Of a stretch of 64,000 bases of DNA, positions 21,050 through 32,705 are shown one piece after another (the stretch's first letter is position 1; every line of letters begins with the position of its first letter). Made by a program: the position numbers and the translations under genes. Source of the stretch: Halicephalobus mephisto (Eukaryota; Nematoda; Chromadorea; Rhabditida; Panagrolaimidae); contig SWDT01000016.1 of the NCBI GenBank assembly GCA_009193035.1, positions 620,001-684,000 on the forward strand, written 5' to 3'. A model generated the notes under the pieces. That model made no database searches, was not told the DNA's origin, and was given only the letters and a program-made list of their open reading frames with translations.

Positions 21050-23337
21050 CTGAAATTAATTCTGTTTCAAAAAAGTAAAATAACAAATAATTTTAAAAAT
21101 TTAGAAAAAGTAACTTTTTCCATAACTCGAGTACAAAGAAAAACAGAAAACCACTTTTCTTTAAAAAAACGGTCCAGTTAGTTTGTTTGGTACTAAATTA
21201 TAAAAGAGATTTAACTTGACATTGAGGAAAATTCCAAGTCTATATCCGGAAAAACTCGTTGAATCAATTCCAGTTTTGGCGAGATTTTCTAAGATAAGAC
21301 AAAACACGTAGGAAAATTTGCAATAACATCAAGGCCAGTTTTTCGAAAAATGTGACGGATATAAAGGACAAAAAATGTTAATAAAAAACTGTCATCAAAA
21401 ATAAATGACTAAAAACAAATAGAGCTGTTTCTTGTTAGAGAACGGTTCGGTCGGAGAAAGTCTATTTTTGTGGTCCGACGATAAGATTACAAATTGGTTG
21501 GAAAGTGCTAGTTGAGATCTTCGGGGACTTATCAAAAACAAACGAACAAATATTACAAAAGAAAACCAAAATACGGATTTTTTGCAATTAGCTAAATCTA
21601 CGTAACTGGAATCTTGATCTTAATCAACTCGAAAATCATAAGTCGCAGACATTTGGCAAACTGCTCCAAATAACAAGTAAAACTTTGAAGATCAACGACA
21701 AGTAAAGCAATAACGAAAACTTGGTGAGATGTTAATAAACGTTAGAATTTTTATTTTTCTAAAAATTAAAAAATTGTTCTTCCATAATAAATAAAATTCT
21801 AAAAATTAGAGAAATACGAATTTATGTCAAAAAGCTTTATTAGGACATTAATAGACGTTAGAATTTTTATTTTTCTAAAAATTAAAAAATTATTCTTCCA
21901 TAATAAATAAAATTCTAAAAATTAGAGAAATACGAATCTATGTCAAAAAGCTTTATTATGACGTTAATAAATGTTAGAATTTTTATTTTTCTAAAAATTA
22001 AAAAATTATTCTCAATAATAAATAAAATTCTAAAAATTAGAGAAATACGAATTTATGTCAAAAAGTTTAATAAAACGCCACTTATCGTTGAAAATTCATT
22101 GAGTCAAATGTTCCTTCTAAAAATAATGTCATGATAAGAATCAACGCCAGATCACGGACATAAATGTGATTTGACCCCAAATTTTCATTTTTTAAAAAGA
22201 ACTAATAGAAATAAAACATATTTTTTATGATATGTAAATCAATATTAATACTTCGGGAAGGTGTTAGAACACTTAAATTTTAGTATTTATATTTTTAAAA
22301 ATAATAATTTCGGAAATAAAATTTTATATCCGATCGATTATAAAACTAAAATTTTATTTCATTTCCATCAGATGGGACAATAAAAATCCGTCCAAAACAT
22401 GAATTAAGTACTTTTTTCTGATAACTGAACACAGTGCTTTTCGCAGAAAGCACACAAGCATCACAAATAGTGTACATTCGGCTTTCAAATGTTTGATCGA
22501 GAGACCCCTATGACTTGTGACTCCGAACTACTCAATCCAAAAAGTAGTAACATATACAAACCACAAATTCAGACAATTTGAAAATTCGGAAATTTACATG
22601 AAATTTCACACGAAAAGTAATCTTTATTTTTAGATTTATTTTTGTTAAAGAAAAATTTCGGTTTTGTGAAAATTAAATTTAAAATATTTAATAAAAAATA
22701 GTTGAAAATTAATTTAAAAAATTTAAGGGAAATTTATTTCAAAAAAGGCTTGGTTGTCAGAATGGATGAATAAGCTAAAAAAACAAAAAATAAAAAGTCT
22801 CAAATTCTGTTTTGTTACGTCACTTCGAATGATGTGATTTTAAAATTTCGAAATTTACTATTTGTCATAAATTTAAAAACTGACTAATCCAATTACTGTA
22901 AGTTTGAAAAAAATGACGAATTTATTTTTAATAAAAGTTTAAAAAATAACAAAGTTAATTTTCACAAAAATTTAAAAAATAAATTTTTTAAAAATTTTCA
23001 AAAAATTATAAAATTCCATAATTTTCGAAAACTAAAAATAAATGAATTTAATTTTTATGAAAGTTTCGAAAAATAAAACTTTTGTGATTTTTTATTTTTT
23101 ATTTTTTTTCAATCGTAAAATGAAAAAGCTCCGTTTAACTTTGAAAATCGGTCCAGAGACTACTACAAAAGAAAAAATAAACAAAAATGGAACGGTCACT
23201 CTCGAATTATTTTTTGGAAATTGGAAACGAACCAAAGGGATCCTTCGATACAAAAGTAAACGTGAGCTCTAAGTACAGCGAAATCGGAAAAATTCGAAAT
23301 TTCAATTTTGGAAAATCGTAGTTCACGAAGAAACATT
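21050..23337. other. Long AT-rich region, no confident gene
   Basis: Upstream of the Ser/Lys-rich gene. It holds a three-copy tandem repeat (21731-22080) and A/T-rich filler with many AAATTT words. A 50-codon open frame near 23120-23272 exists but has no supporting features. Confidence 0.4.
21731..22080. repeat. Tandem repeat, three copies of about 116 bp
   Basis: The word GTTAGAATTTTTATTTTTCT begins units at about 21741, 21856 and 21973. Units share most of their bases, including a conserved GAGAAATACGAAT segment and CAAAAAG near the end. It is noncoding and AT-rich. Confidence 0.85.
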
Positions 23338-23532
23338 TTATTCTACGTCAATCCCCGGCCAGAATAGGTCAAGTAAAAGGGATTTCTGTTCGGCCGAGGA
23401 ATCGAAGTAGGTGTCGCAGAAAGCGAGAAGACTCTTAGCACGAAAATCCTCGAGATGCAGGAACTCAACTTGCGCCCCAATCAGTCGGCAGAAGCGAAGG
23501 AATTCCGAAGCGGAGGATTTCAGAAGCGGAGG
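23338..23532 (-). CDS. Possible terminal exon or relic, unrecognised
   Basis: The minus strand is open for 64 codons before a TAA at 23340-23338. The base composition is coding-like, and the peptide runs FLRFCRLIGAQVEFLHLEDF then a Cys, DTYFDSS and a hydrophobic end. It stands out against AT-rich surroundings. Upstream on the minus strand there is a 20-base direct repeat and no clear acceptor or exon. It could be the last exon of a gene I cannot assemble, or a relic. Family unknown. Confidence 0.35.
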   Translation of the reverse strand, partial: PPLLKSSASEFLRFCRLIGAQVEFLHLEDFRAKSLLAFCDTYFDSSAEQKSLLLDLFWPGIDVE

Positions 23533-24165
23533 ATTTCAAGAAGTGATGGTCAGATAAACATATCCTCGTTGCAACCTTTCTCAAGAACTAGTCAAAGATC
23601 TCTCCAAATAGTAATTTCCAGAAGAAATTAGAAACCTTTAAAATATTCAGAAGGCAGGAAATAAAATTGTATTTTTTATTAACAGAATGATTTCAAAAAC
23701 ATTTTTGTTTCAAAACCATGCAGTCACGTAAATTTAGAAGAACGGAATCAAGGAGGCCTGTCGTACGGTCAAGAACCAGTACCCCGCTTAAAAGTGACGA
23801 GGAAGAAGGGTCCAGTGTTCGGGTGTCGTTCCTCCGGAGTACTAGACCCATAGTGATGATTTGCGTTATTTTCAGAATGAGGTTCACTACGATAAAGGTC
23901 CGGGTCCTGGATATTAGGATAAATTTAAAGTAAAAAAATTATTTTTAAAAATAATAAAGTTAACCATTTTTGAAAAAAAAGGTTTCTGAATGGTTAATTA
24001 CATCTGTTAAAAGGTAAAAATAAATTTTAAAATAGTAAAAAATAGAAATGAAAATAGTTGAAAATCTCCCGAAATCCTTGGCAATGTGCAGGTCGATTGC
24101 CAACTAATATTATTTCTCGTGCAGATCAGATTTTCCTTTCTGTATCCGATAATTATTTCCTGACC

Positions 24166-25350
24166 ATGATGAACCGGTCTCTCTTGAGTCTTGTAGAAGA
24201 AACATCCCAAAAATATGATTCCAAACGTCGTCGACCTCAGTATGACGTCATCGATGACTTTTCAGTAAGTATTTCATATATGAAATTTCCATGAATATCC
24301 CTTTAGAGCGTTCCAAAGATGTTCCAAGCCAAAATAACTATTTCCATTTTCGACCATACGTTGGTCGGCGAAGGGTCCTCGATGAAGAAGAAATCTGCTC
24401 AACATCTGGCTGCAGGACAGGTTCTTCTGAAGATTACGGAACTTGAAGAGTGGAATCGTGTGTTTCCTCAAGCTAAAACTCCAGAAGAAGCACGAGAAAT
24501 GATCAATTCTGAGATGGAGAAGTACGGAAGAGACGCTAATCCTAGCGAGAATCCAGTAGTTAAGTTGCATAATCTGTGAGTTTTATTTTTAAATTTATAA
24601 ATTTATGTGTTTTTCAGCTGCAAGGAATGCAATCTAGTAGATCCTATTTTTGAAGAAATCGAAGCTGTTTCCAATAGTTTTGCCATAAATTGTCGTGTTG
24701 CGAACACTTACATTACTCGAGGTGAAGGCCCAAATAAAAAAGGAGCCAAAGCAGCAGCTGCTGAAGCCATGCTAGAGACTCTGAACAGCATTCTGGACAA
24801 AGCTGCCGCTCAAAGTGTCCCGAAATCCAGTCCTCGAGCGGCTAAAGAACCGCCATTGGACTTCACCCCTGTAGATCCCCAACTAACAACTACAATGAAG
24901 CAAACAGAGGTGGACAAGATTCTGAAGGAGATTCAGAACTGCTTTGCTTCCAGTTCCCACGGTCAATGCAAGAGTGCCATCGAACAGAGGTTTGATTCCG
25001 TCTTCACACGCATGTATGGCAAGCAATTCGAGTGGTGCTGGCAGAGTCACATAACTAAAGACATGACCAAGTTCCTCATGAGTGTCCACGCCATCGATCG
25101 TAAGTACTCTAAGTTGAAGGAGGAGAATATCCCACGAGAAGCGATTTTGGATTCCTTCTACGGCATGGGCGGTGACTTCGAAAGCGCCATGAATAACGCA
25201 GCAAAAAATGCTTTAAACCGAGTAAATCTCTGGTTACAGCATCAAGTCACCATCATCAATGATCGTCCAGAACACCCTAGTTCGTCCGAGTCCAATTCTG
25301 GAGTCCTGACTCCAACAAAAATGAAAAATTCATCTGATAGTGATGCTTAA
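24166..25350 (+). CDS. Multi-dsRBD RNA-binding protein (TRBP/PACT/Loquacious or Staufen type)
   Basis: Exons 24166-24264, 24307-24575 and 24618-25350 join in phase to at least 366 residues. The first dsRNA-binding domain spans the first intron: it opens SLLSLVEETSQ, has a KMFQAKITI strand, and ends GEGSSMKKKSAQHLAA. The second (about 113-180) opens NPVVKLHNLCKE and ends RGEGPNKKGAKAAAAEAML, both with the KKxA start of helix 2. Near the C-terminus a segment with YGMGGDFESAMNNAAKNAL resembles a third, degenerate dsRBD of the kind used for Dicer binding or dimerisation. Family members bind dsRNA in the cytoplasm for RNAi or mRNA localisation. Which branch this is I cannot decide by eye. An N-terminal exon upstream is likely, since the frame stays open back to about 24058; the start is the first ATG pair. 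Confidence 0.8.
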
Positions 25351-25429
25351 CCAATTTACGGGTAATTACTGTTCATGTTATCGAGTGATTTCTGAACGAA
25401 TATCATCTGAAGCTTGATTTATAAAAAAT

Positions 25430-26607
25430 TCAGAGCAATGTCGCATCGAGTTGCTTGAGAGTCGGGATAGCGGCGATCACTTTTTCTCTATACTTTTTGT
25501 CTTCAGCCAGGGGATTGAAATCCAGATAAATCAGATTCAGTTTCGGCAAGGAAGTCAATTCCTGAATTGCCTCTATATTTGGGAGCTTGTTCTGACGGGC
25601 CCAGAAATCGGTCAGTCTCTTCAAATGGGAAATGTTAGAAACTTCCTTCAAACAGTTATGGTTTAGATCGAGAATCTCCAGATTGACATTCTTTTCCAAG
25701 TTAGAGATATACCAAATCCCATTCTGAGAAAGATAAAGCTCCTTCAACTTAGTTAGCTTGTCTAAGTTCTGAAAAGAAGTAATATTCACAATGAATAGTG
25801 TCTGAAACTGAACGGGAGTTTTCCACATCAGTCACTATCCAATTATTTTTAAAACCGTCAAAGTCACTATGCAAATAGTAACCACATTAACAGAGTATAG
25901 TGTTTAAAACTGAACGGGAGTTTTCCACATCAGTCACTATCCAAATACAATTCCGGTAAAAGAATGGATAGTGACTTTAATCTCGAAAACTAATCCAAAC
26001 TTACTTCGATTTTAACAATAGCATTGCAAGACAGACTCAACATCAAGAGATTTGACAAATTGCCCAAGTTCTCGATTTTCTGGATCTGATTCGCTCCGAG
26101 CATCAGTCTCTCAATCTTGGTACACTTGTCCAGTCCTTCAATTTTTTTAATCCTATTATCTCCTAATTCCAGGTACTCCAACTCAGTCAACGTCTCCAAA
26201 CCCTCCATCTTCTCAATTTTATTATGCATAATATAGAACGTCTTTAACTTCGTTAACGTCTTCAATCCCTCCAACTTGGTGATCCGATTGTAACAAAGAT
26301 CAAGAACTTCCAGGTTTACCAGAGCTTCAAGTCCTTCAATCTTGGTGATCTGGTTGTCGTAGATATCCAACTGAGTCAATTTGACCAAAGAGGACAGATT
26401 TTCCATCTTAGAAATAAGGTTCCATCGAAGAAGAGATTCGACATCGGTTAGAAAATCTAAATCTGCAATTTTCCTGATTCGTCGACGAGTCAGATCTACA
26501 TTCTTGACTTCCTGATCCAACTCTATTACCTCTACCTCTTCCATGGCTTCTTGACTAGTCACTCCCTCGAGGGCTTGTGAACACTCATCCCCTACCGTTG
26601 CTTCCAT
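25430..26607 (-). CDS. sds-22: Protein phosphatase 1 regulatory subunit SDS22 (PPP1R7)
   Basis: Two exons (26607-26005 and 25768-25430) give 313 residues. After an acidic N-terminus there are about ten to eleven SDS22-type leucine-rich repeats of 22 residues with the theme L-x-x-L-x-x-L-x-L-x-x-N-x-I-x-K-I-E-G-L. They end in a cap with YLDFNPLAEDKKYREKV and QLDATLL, matching the family C-terminus. SDS22 binds the PP1 catalytic subunit in nucleus and cytosol and helps its maturation and chromosome segregation. The ATG is 110 bases downstream of the rpn-2 stop on the same strand, a typical operon spacing. I see no clear acceptor directly before the ATG. The single intron holds two copies of a 45-base repeat. 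Confidence 0.93.
25790..25980. repeat. Duplicated 45-bp segment with CACTATCC in the sds-22 intron
   Basis: Two near-identical copies (about 25794-25850 and 25898-25945) share AACTGAACGGGAG and CCACATCAGTCACTATCC. A GGATAGTGAC in opposite orientation follows at about 25965. The octamer links it to the cluster in the GRAMD1 intron. Confidence 0.7.
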
Positions 26608-26716
26608 TCAGCAATAAACCCAAAATTAACATCCTTCTCCCCCCAAATTCCAACTCCGAAGTATTTGCATAAATAACTTAATCTTACCGAGAACAAGATT
26701 CAAATTACACAGACAT

Positions 26717-29700
26717 TTAATAATTGGAAAGGCTAATTTCAAAAGGACTTGGAACGGCTGCTTCAGCGTTAGCCGTTCCAGGAGCATTGGTAGATCCTCC
26801 AGCAGGAACAAGAGCAACAATTTCTTCTTTCTCCTCAGGCTTTGTGTCTTTCAACAAGATAATTCCTCCATGGCTCAGAGACTTCAACGGTTTGTAGCGA
26901 GAATCCTCCAAAACCTGCAATGTCTTCAGTTGAAGACGAACAGCACGACCTGGGTTCTTGATGTTGAAGAAAGAGGGTTCAGGAACGTCCTTATCCTTGG
27001 CCTTCTCCTCATCACCATTCTTGGCATCTTTCTTCGAAGCTCCTTCTGCAGGAACTGGATCAACTTCCATCTTTTCTTCTTCCTTGACAGGAGCTGAAAT
27101 TACCCACTTGCCATCAATTCATAATAAAAAACCTACTCTTGGACTTTTCCTTGTCTTTCGCCTTCTCCTTCAATTGCTGTCTCTTCTTGTTCGTGATTGA
27201 AAGTACAGCAGTCTCAACTCTTCCCGTTTCCTCCTTCTTCTTTTCTTCAAGTGGCGGAGGATAAGCAAACGAGGACGGTTTAGCGTTACAACGGAATTCG
27301 ATCTTGGGCATCTAAAACAAAGTCATCGCCATTTACACATGTACAAAACAACTTACTTCAAGGTTCTTATTCAAGCCAATAAGACAAGTCGGACGGAATG
27401 CCAGAGATGCAAAATGAGCAAATGAATGCCAGTACCAATGTTGCAAAAAGACAAAAGTACCAATAACACTTGGCATATCCGGATGTCCATTACGATTATG
27501 AAGAGAAAGGGTAACATTACGTCCGCCGGCATCCAAAATTCCTTGAGACAAGATAGCTCCGAACTTTGTGATTGAATCTTCTCCTTTCTCAGTGATCATC
27601 TTCATCAATGTCTTGCGGAAGTCCGCGACCTTAGGACAAGTCTGCTCAGTTTGTTGAATCAAGACAAAAGACAGAGCGATCAAAGCTCCTTGACGAACAA
27701 AGTTCTCCTTAGCAGAGAGAAGAGGCTCCAGAAGAGCAATCGCTTCCTAAAGATTAACACTTCAGTCACGACAACTTAATAAGAACTAACCTTATAACCT
27801 GAGCCTGCACATGCAATTCCAAGAGCAATGGCAGCACCGTAGCGAACATGTCCATTAAAGTGCTCGATTAGCATTTCAGCACAACTCAAGCACAGCTCAG
27901 GATCACTGAAAAACCAAATAAGTTTGTTACAATACAAAAAGTAAACCTACTTGCTGAGAACGAAACCAATAGCAATGACAGCAAAACGTTTAGCATCTTG
28001 GTTAGGGTCAGCAGCAACCTTGGCCAGAAGACGACGAACGACATCGGCCTTTCCAGAACCAGCATAAGCCATAGCCAACATACAAATTGCAGTTTGACGA
28101 AGAACAGCGTTCGATTTAGCTTCTAACAATTCATTGACCCAAGGTTCAACTTCTTCCATTCTACCGTAAGCAAGAAGAGCAAGACCAGTTCTGAGACCTC
28201 GTTGAATCTTGTCATGAGCAGTGTCGCTGATGTACTGAACCATCTCACGGAAAGCACCATTATTCAAACTAGCTGCCATGACAAGACCCATGGCAGTTCC
28301 AGCAGCCTCACCAACAACGGCATCATCCTGGAAGAGAGTCTCACGAAGTTGAGCATAAACAGCATCATTGTGAGTTCCCATTGCCGCAATTCCGAGGCCA
28401 AGACAGGCTCCATGACGAACTGCAGATGTGGTAGCGCCGGAGAGTTGCTTCTGAAGGTAGTCAATGACATTTGGACTTCCATGATTCGCATGAATAAGAC
28501 CATAAGCATAAAGGGAGCCTCCTTCCTTGTATCCGAATTGATCAGGCTCTCCTTTAGGCAAGTATGGGTCCAAGAGCTTCAAAGCATTGCTTTCGTGTCC
28601 TCGATGGATAAGACCAAGAGTAGCAACAGCATTGAACTTGTTCCAGTTGGTGGCCTTCGAAATCCATTCCAAATTATCACGCAAGAAGTCGTCACAAGTG
28701 GTTCCCACATGCATGAGACCATTAGCAATTACAGTAGCATTATGAGTACAAGCAAGACGAACTGATTCCTTGATCTGCTTCAGAATCAACATGTCAGTAT
28801 GGTTGTTCTTAATCAAGAATTGCATGTGATGCTTGATTGTTTCTTCTCCACGAAGAATTCTCCTGAGCGCATTGCGAACTTCTGCACTCATTGTTCCCTC
28901 AGAAGTTGTTGAAGTAGAAGCCTCGTCGTTACCAGTTCCTTCTGCAGTTGTAGAAACACCAGTACTAGTCGTCTCCATAGTCACTGCAGAATCAGTGCTT
29001 GTCTCCATGATTTTCTCGCTCTCCTAAAAGCATCATTGTCAAATGTCAAATTTAAAATAACTCACAGGAATCAGAGATTTCTCAATTTGCTGGATGAACT
29101 GCTGAGTAGCATTTTCATAAAGATCGAAAGCAATCTGATAAGCAAGCAATTCACCGTCTTTGTTCTTGACTAGTCGGTTGAGGATATACGCGACATCCCC
29201 TGGCTTCTCTAACTTGATTAAGCATTGGCACATGGAGACAAAATCTGGTTCTTCCAATTCGGAGAATAAACGGAGAAGAACATCGAGAACTTCGCCTCGG
29301 AAAGCCCGATCGAGCTGAGATCCCAAGACCTTGGTGACAGTTTCGGAAAGCAGTGTAGTTGGGTCTTCAGAACCTTTTACCGCTCGTTCAATTTGATCGA
29401 GACGACGCGTGTCGAGAGCAAGTCCGACAATGTAGCGGAATTCACGAGCTTCCATGTTCATATCAAAAACCCGATTCAACAAATATTCCAGACGAGGATC
29501 GACTTTGGTTCCATCGCGTTTAGCTGTTTTGTAAGTATCCACAGCTTGCTCAATAATCTTGTTTACGTACTGAAAAGAAAGTTTGTATACGAAGTTCTTC
29601 CAAAAACTCTTACCAATTCATCTTGAGGACCAAAAATAGGATGAGCTTCACGTGGCTTCAAGGAGAACAGATCTTCAGCACCGAGAACGAGTTGAAGGGA

Positions 29701-30031
29701 CCCGGCGTAGTCTCCAAGACAGTAAGCCACTTTGGAAGAAAGCAAAGCAGCTCGACGGTATTCGGAAAAACTTTTGTCTTCTGAGAGTTTCTCAATCACA
29801 GGTAAGTAATCAGCAACCTCGAACCAAATGGAAGTCAGCACTTCCCAGTCATCAAAGGTCCGAATAATGCATTCCTTAATTTGTGTTGAAACTTCCGCGT
29901 CATCAAGTGATGACATAAACGGAGCTAAAGAGATGAGCAAAAATAAGATGACAAATAACCCAAAGCTTACCTGGATCCTTTGGACCTTCAGGTGACCCAC
30001 GCCATTGGTTCAGAAGGAAGATAGACGGCAT
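26717..30031 (-). CDS. rpn-2: 26S proteasome non-ATPase regulatory subunit RPN2 (PSMD1)
   Basis: Eight exons (30031-29971, 29924-29614, 29569-29066, 29023-27951, 27905-27791, 27746-27357, 27311-27137, 27093-26717) join in phase to about 1001 residues, close to the usual 950-1000. The N-terminal helical rod is followed by the toroid of proteasome/cyclosome repeats, seen as [42 protein letters not shown] and [13 protein letters not shown] Lys/Glu-rich segment and a C-terminal domain with [11 protein letters not shown] and RYKPL follow. RPN2 is a base subunit of the 19S particle that scaffolds lid contacts and, through its C-terminus, docks RPN13. The start follows the acceptor GATATTTCAG by two bases, a clear trans-splice pattern, 242 bases below the Gemin6-like stop. 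Confidence 0.95.
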
Positions 30032-30033
30032 CT

Positions 30034-30047
30034 CTGAAATATCAGAA
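30034..30047 (-). promoter_or_regulatory. Trans-splice acceptor of rpn-2
   Basis: On the minus strand TTCTGATATTTCAG ends two bases before the rpn-2 ATG. No 5' exon fits upstream, and the next gene on this strand ends 226 bases away, so a spliced leader is the simplest explanation. Confidence 0.65.
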
Positions 30048-30272
30048 TCACAAAAAGAAACGAAATGATTGTGAAAACGAGCGAGAGACGAATTCGAACA
30101 ATTATCATCAAAAATCCGAGAGAGAACACTGGCGACTTGCAGAGTGCAAAGTTCTCTCGGCAGCTCGGATTTCGCTCCGGGACCAAAAAATAAAAATAAT
30201 CAAAAATGAGTAAAGTTAGCAAACTCAATTTGTAAAATTTGAATAAGGAATTTTTTATTTTAAAACATGAGA

Positions 30273-30833
30273 TCAAACAGCAGTTCCATCAAAAACAGAT
30301 TCAACAAGTTTCCTAACCCTTCCCAAAGCTAATTGGTTTTCACTGAAACAAGAATTAACTTCGAATGGAGCTCTGATCTTGACCGCTCCGACCATGATCG
30401 TTTTCCCGTCATCGATGACTTCATGTTTGACACAATTATATTCCAACTTCGCCAGTAGTCGGGATTTCCTTTGTTCAATTTCATTTTCAGAATATTCTTG
30501 TTTTATAATTTTCTTTTTGAATTTCTCGTCGATCATCTGGATCAACTCCGGAGTGTTCTTCACATAGTTCAGATTAACGTCGTCAAATGGTCCTTCTGTG
30601 AGATCATGGACTTCCAGAATGGACGTGCCCGGGACATAGACCGAATGAGAAGGCACTCCGTGGTAGAATTGAACCAAACAAACCGATCTCGATTCTGGGT
30701 CTATCGTGACGATGTTCCCCGTCACGCTCGTGTCCGATTTCTTCCCCAATAAAGGAGAAATATCGATCTCAACCGGATGTCCTATGAATTTAATCAATTC
30801 AACTGGCCGAATTTCGTGGATATTCAATGACAT
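30273..30833 (-). CDS. Gemin6-like component of the SMN complex
   Basis: This is a single open exon of 186 residues. The N-terminal part reads as an LSm/Sm-like fold: EIRPVELIKFIGHPVEI, then GNIVTIDPESRSVCLVQF. The C-terminal part ends VKIRAPFEVNSC, SENQLALGRVRKLVES, which lines up with the conserved Gemin6 end (V-x-I-x-x-P-[FY] and then C-x-S-x-N-x-[IL]-x-L-x-R-V). Gemin6 with Gemin7 acts in the SMN complex that loads Sm rings on snRNAs. The acceptor TTTTTAG abuts the ATG exactly, supporting trans-splicing. It sits 150 bases below the tmem-39 stop. An alternative is a more distant LSm-like protein, but both ends match Gemin6. Confidence 0.7.
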   Translation of the reverse strand: MSLNIHEIRPVELIKFIGHPVEIDISPLLGKKSDTSVTGNIVTIDPESRSVCLVQFYHGVPSHSVYVPGTSILEVHDLTEGPFDDVNLNYVKNTPELIQMIDEKFKKKIIKQEYSENEIEQRKSRLLAKLEYNCVKHEVIDDGKTIMVGAVKIRAPFEVNSCFSENQLALGRVRKLVESVFDGTAV

Positions 30834-30982
30834 CTAAAAATAGTTTTTTTCCACAAGAAAAATTTAAAAAATATTCAAGGACATTAACCATTATTTTATT
30901 TATTGTATGTAATCAAAGCTTTATTTGGCAAGAGTTTTCAATGCACTTTTTAGTAGTAGCACCACAACCTGTAAGTACCCCA

Positions 30983-32705
30983 TCACAGCCCAGAACGACC
31001 AGCATTCCTGACTTGCTTCCACAAGTCCACGTCTTCTCCAGAAGGGTTGTAGATTCTCCCAACGACGACTCTGTCTTTGAAGAGTTTCCCGAGAAGCAAA
31101 TAATTCGCAAACATCAACAACACCAAAGTGACGATGTGCTGCCAATCCGACGTCATTATCAATAAAGAAAATTGAAAAAGAATCAAAATGAATTCAAAAA
31201 TACATAGGAATGTCACAAATCGCACTGGATCACTGGCTATCCTCTGAAAACAGCGAAATATATAATAAAAGTAAAATGAAACTTACAAAAAATAAAAAAT
31301 GCGCAGTATTACCAGGAATAGCTACGGTAGAAATCGCATTTTTAGAGTCGGCAACTTTGTAGAATCTGTCATTAAAGGAAACAGTCACTTTTTCGCTCGC
31401 CGGATAGAGGATTTCGTCAGAAAAAGGAACAAAGTCCTTGGCTTGGGCTTTCTCCACCTCCTCCCACCGTCCTAGATGGAATGCAGCCTTCTGGAGCAGG
31501 TTCAAGTAATTCAACGGCAGTAAATAAGTAAAGTAAACCGAGAACGAAGTAAGAACCACGATAATGAAGATCTTCGTGATCCAGATTTCGTTGATTAAAA
31601 TATACTGGGGCATCCCGTAGACCGGTTTCTGAAATTCGATCATGTGCAAGAAATTTAAAAAATAACAACTCACCGGCAGAAATGCAATTGGAAGATAAAC
31701 AGATAAATAAGCTGTAGAAAATCCGGCGTAAATTGAATACTTTAAGCGATTACAGAAATCTTGAATAAGATGATCGACTTCGACCCTGATTTTCTTCGGC
31801 GACCCCACACAGTGGTGTTCGGCGATTTCTGGATTAATCAAAGCATTAGCTCGTCCGATATTCAGGAAATAAGAGTAAATTTTTAGAAGTAGATTCACAA
31901 TCCGATCAGAAGTGGCTCTTCCATCTCGCAGTTTGATCGCGTCCGATTCTTTGCTTCCGTAGTACCCCGTCCAGAGTAAAATAAGGTACACCAGCAACGG
32001 AATGGCAAAGTAAATAACAGCTCTGCTACCGTAATCCAAGTAAACCTTACTAAAGCTGAACAGGAAACTCGAAACGACCATTGTGCAGATCGGAGCTTTC
32101 AAGACGCCGTACTCCAGGATTGCCCAAAAAGTGGACTCTTTGCCCCCGGTTATGATGAGGAACATATCTGTCAACTGAAAATCGACGCATAAAGTGAATA
32201 AATATATAAAAATTAACCCACATTATTCCAGAAACACTTAGTCACACGCACACCTAACATCAAACCGATACACGAGAGCAGATACGGGTTAATCATGTAG
32301 TACTTCTAAAAGTTCATATATTAATCTGAAATGGAAATGGGTAGGTTCACCAATGACGCTGGCCAGTAGCTCTTCGGAAGCCACCACATCGTTTTGTACA
32401 GGTTCAAGTACTGCAGGAACAGGGCCAGAACCGAGTACAGAAACAACGTGCACTCAAAAAACAACTCCCCCTGGCTGGAAGGGAAATCTGGCAGTTGTGG
32501 ATGGACATCTGGGACGTCGTGGAAATTTATCTCCGGTCTGATTGGAGCTAAGTGCTTTATTCTCCGATCATCCCGAAGATCAATCAATCTGGAAAGTGGA
32601 AATTCATATATGAAAAAGTACAAAACTATACCTGTGGTCTTTTGTAGATTTTGATGGGTGATTTGAAGGCTTTTTATAGGATTTATGCTGTTGTTTTGAG
32701 GACAT
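30983..32705 (-). CDS. tmem-39: TMEM39 family ER membrane protein
   Basis: Six exons (32705-32632, 32588-32351, 32305-32222, 32174-31674, 31628-31287, 31243-30983) give 499 residues, near the vertebrate TMEM39A length. A basic Ser/His/Lys-rich N-terminus leads to LFFECTLFLYSVLALFLQYL and further hydrophobic segments, about eight in all. Diagnostic stretches include HHCVGSPKKIRVEVDHLI, KIFIIVVLTSFSVYF and the C-terminal ANYLLLGKLFKDRVVVGR. Family members act in the ER; the worm homologue is linked to collagen secretion with COPII and to ER stress, and TMEM39A to autophagy. It is the first gene of the presumed operon. Its ATG region diverges from the dynein gene over 345 bases. The intron at 31673-31629 is only 45 bases and in frame, so retention is possible. 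Confidence 0.88.

Larger units (their letters stand above)
25430..32705 (-). other. Probable four-gene operon tmem-39, gemin6-like, rpn-2, sds-22
   Basis: Four same-strand genes follow each other with gaps of 150, 242 and 110 bases. Two of the three downstream genes have a consensus acceptor at 0-2 bases from the ATG. Nematode operons have this spacing and resolve polycistronic RNA by trans-splicing and 3' cleavage. No member has room for its own promoter except tmem-39. Confidence 0.65.

Noticed and set aside
23042..23272. Small Lys/Thr-rich frame
   Set aside because: AT-rich lead-in with poly-Phe; only about 50 codons look coding-like and nothing supports expression.
23718..23933. Candidate first exon of the dsRBD gene (basic, Arg-rich)
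   Set aside because: No donor that joins the dsRBD frame could be placed, so I did not include it in the gene model.
30827..31165. Plus-strand open frame opposite the tmem-39 3' end
   Set aside because: Antisense of the last tmem-39 exon.
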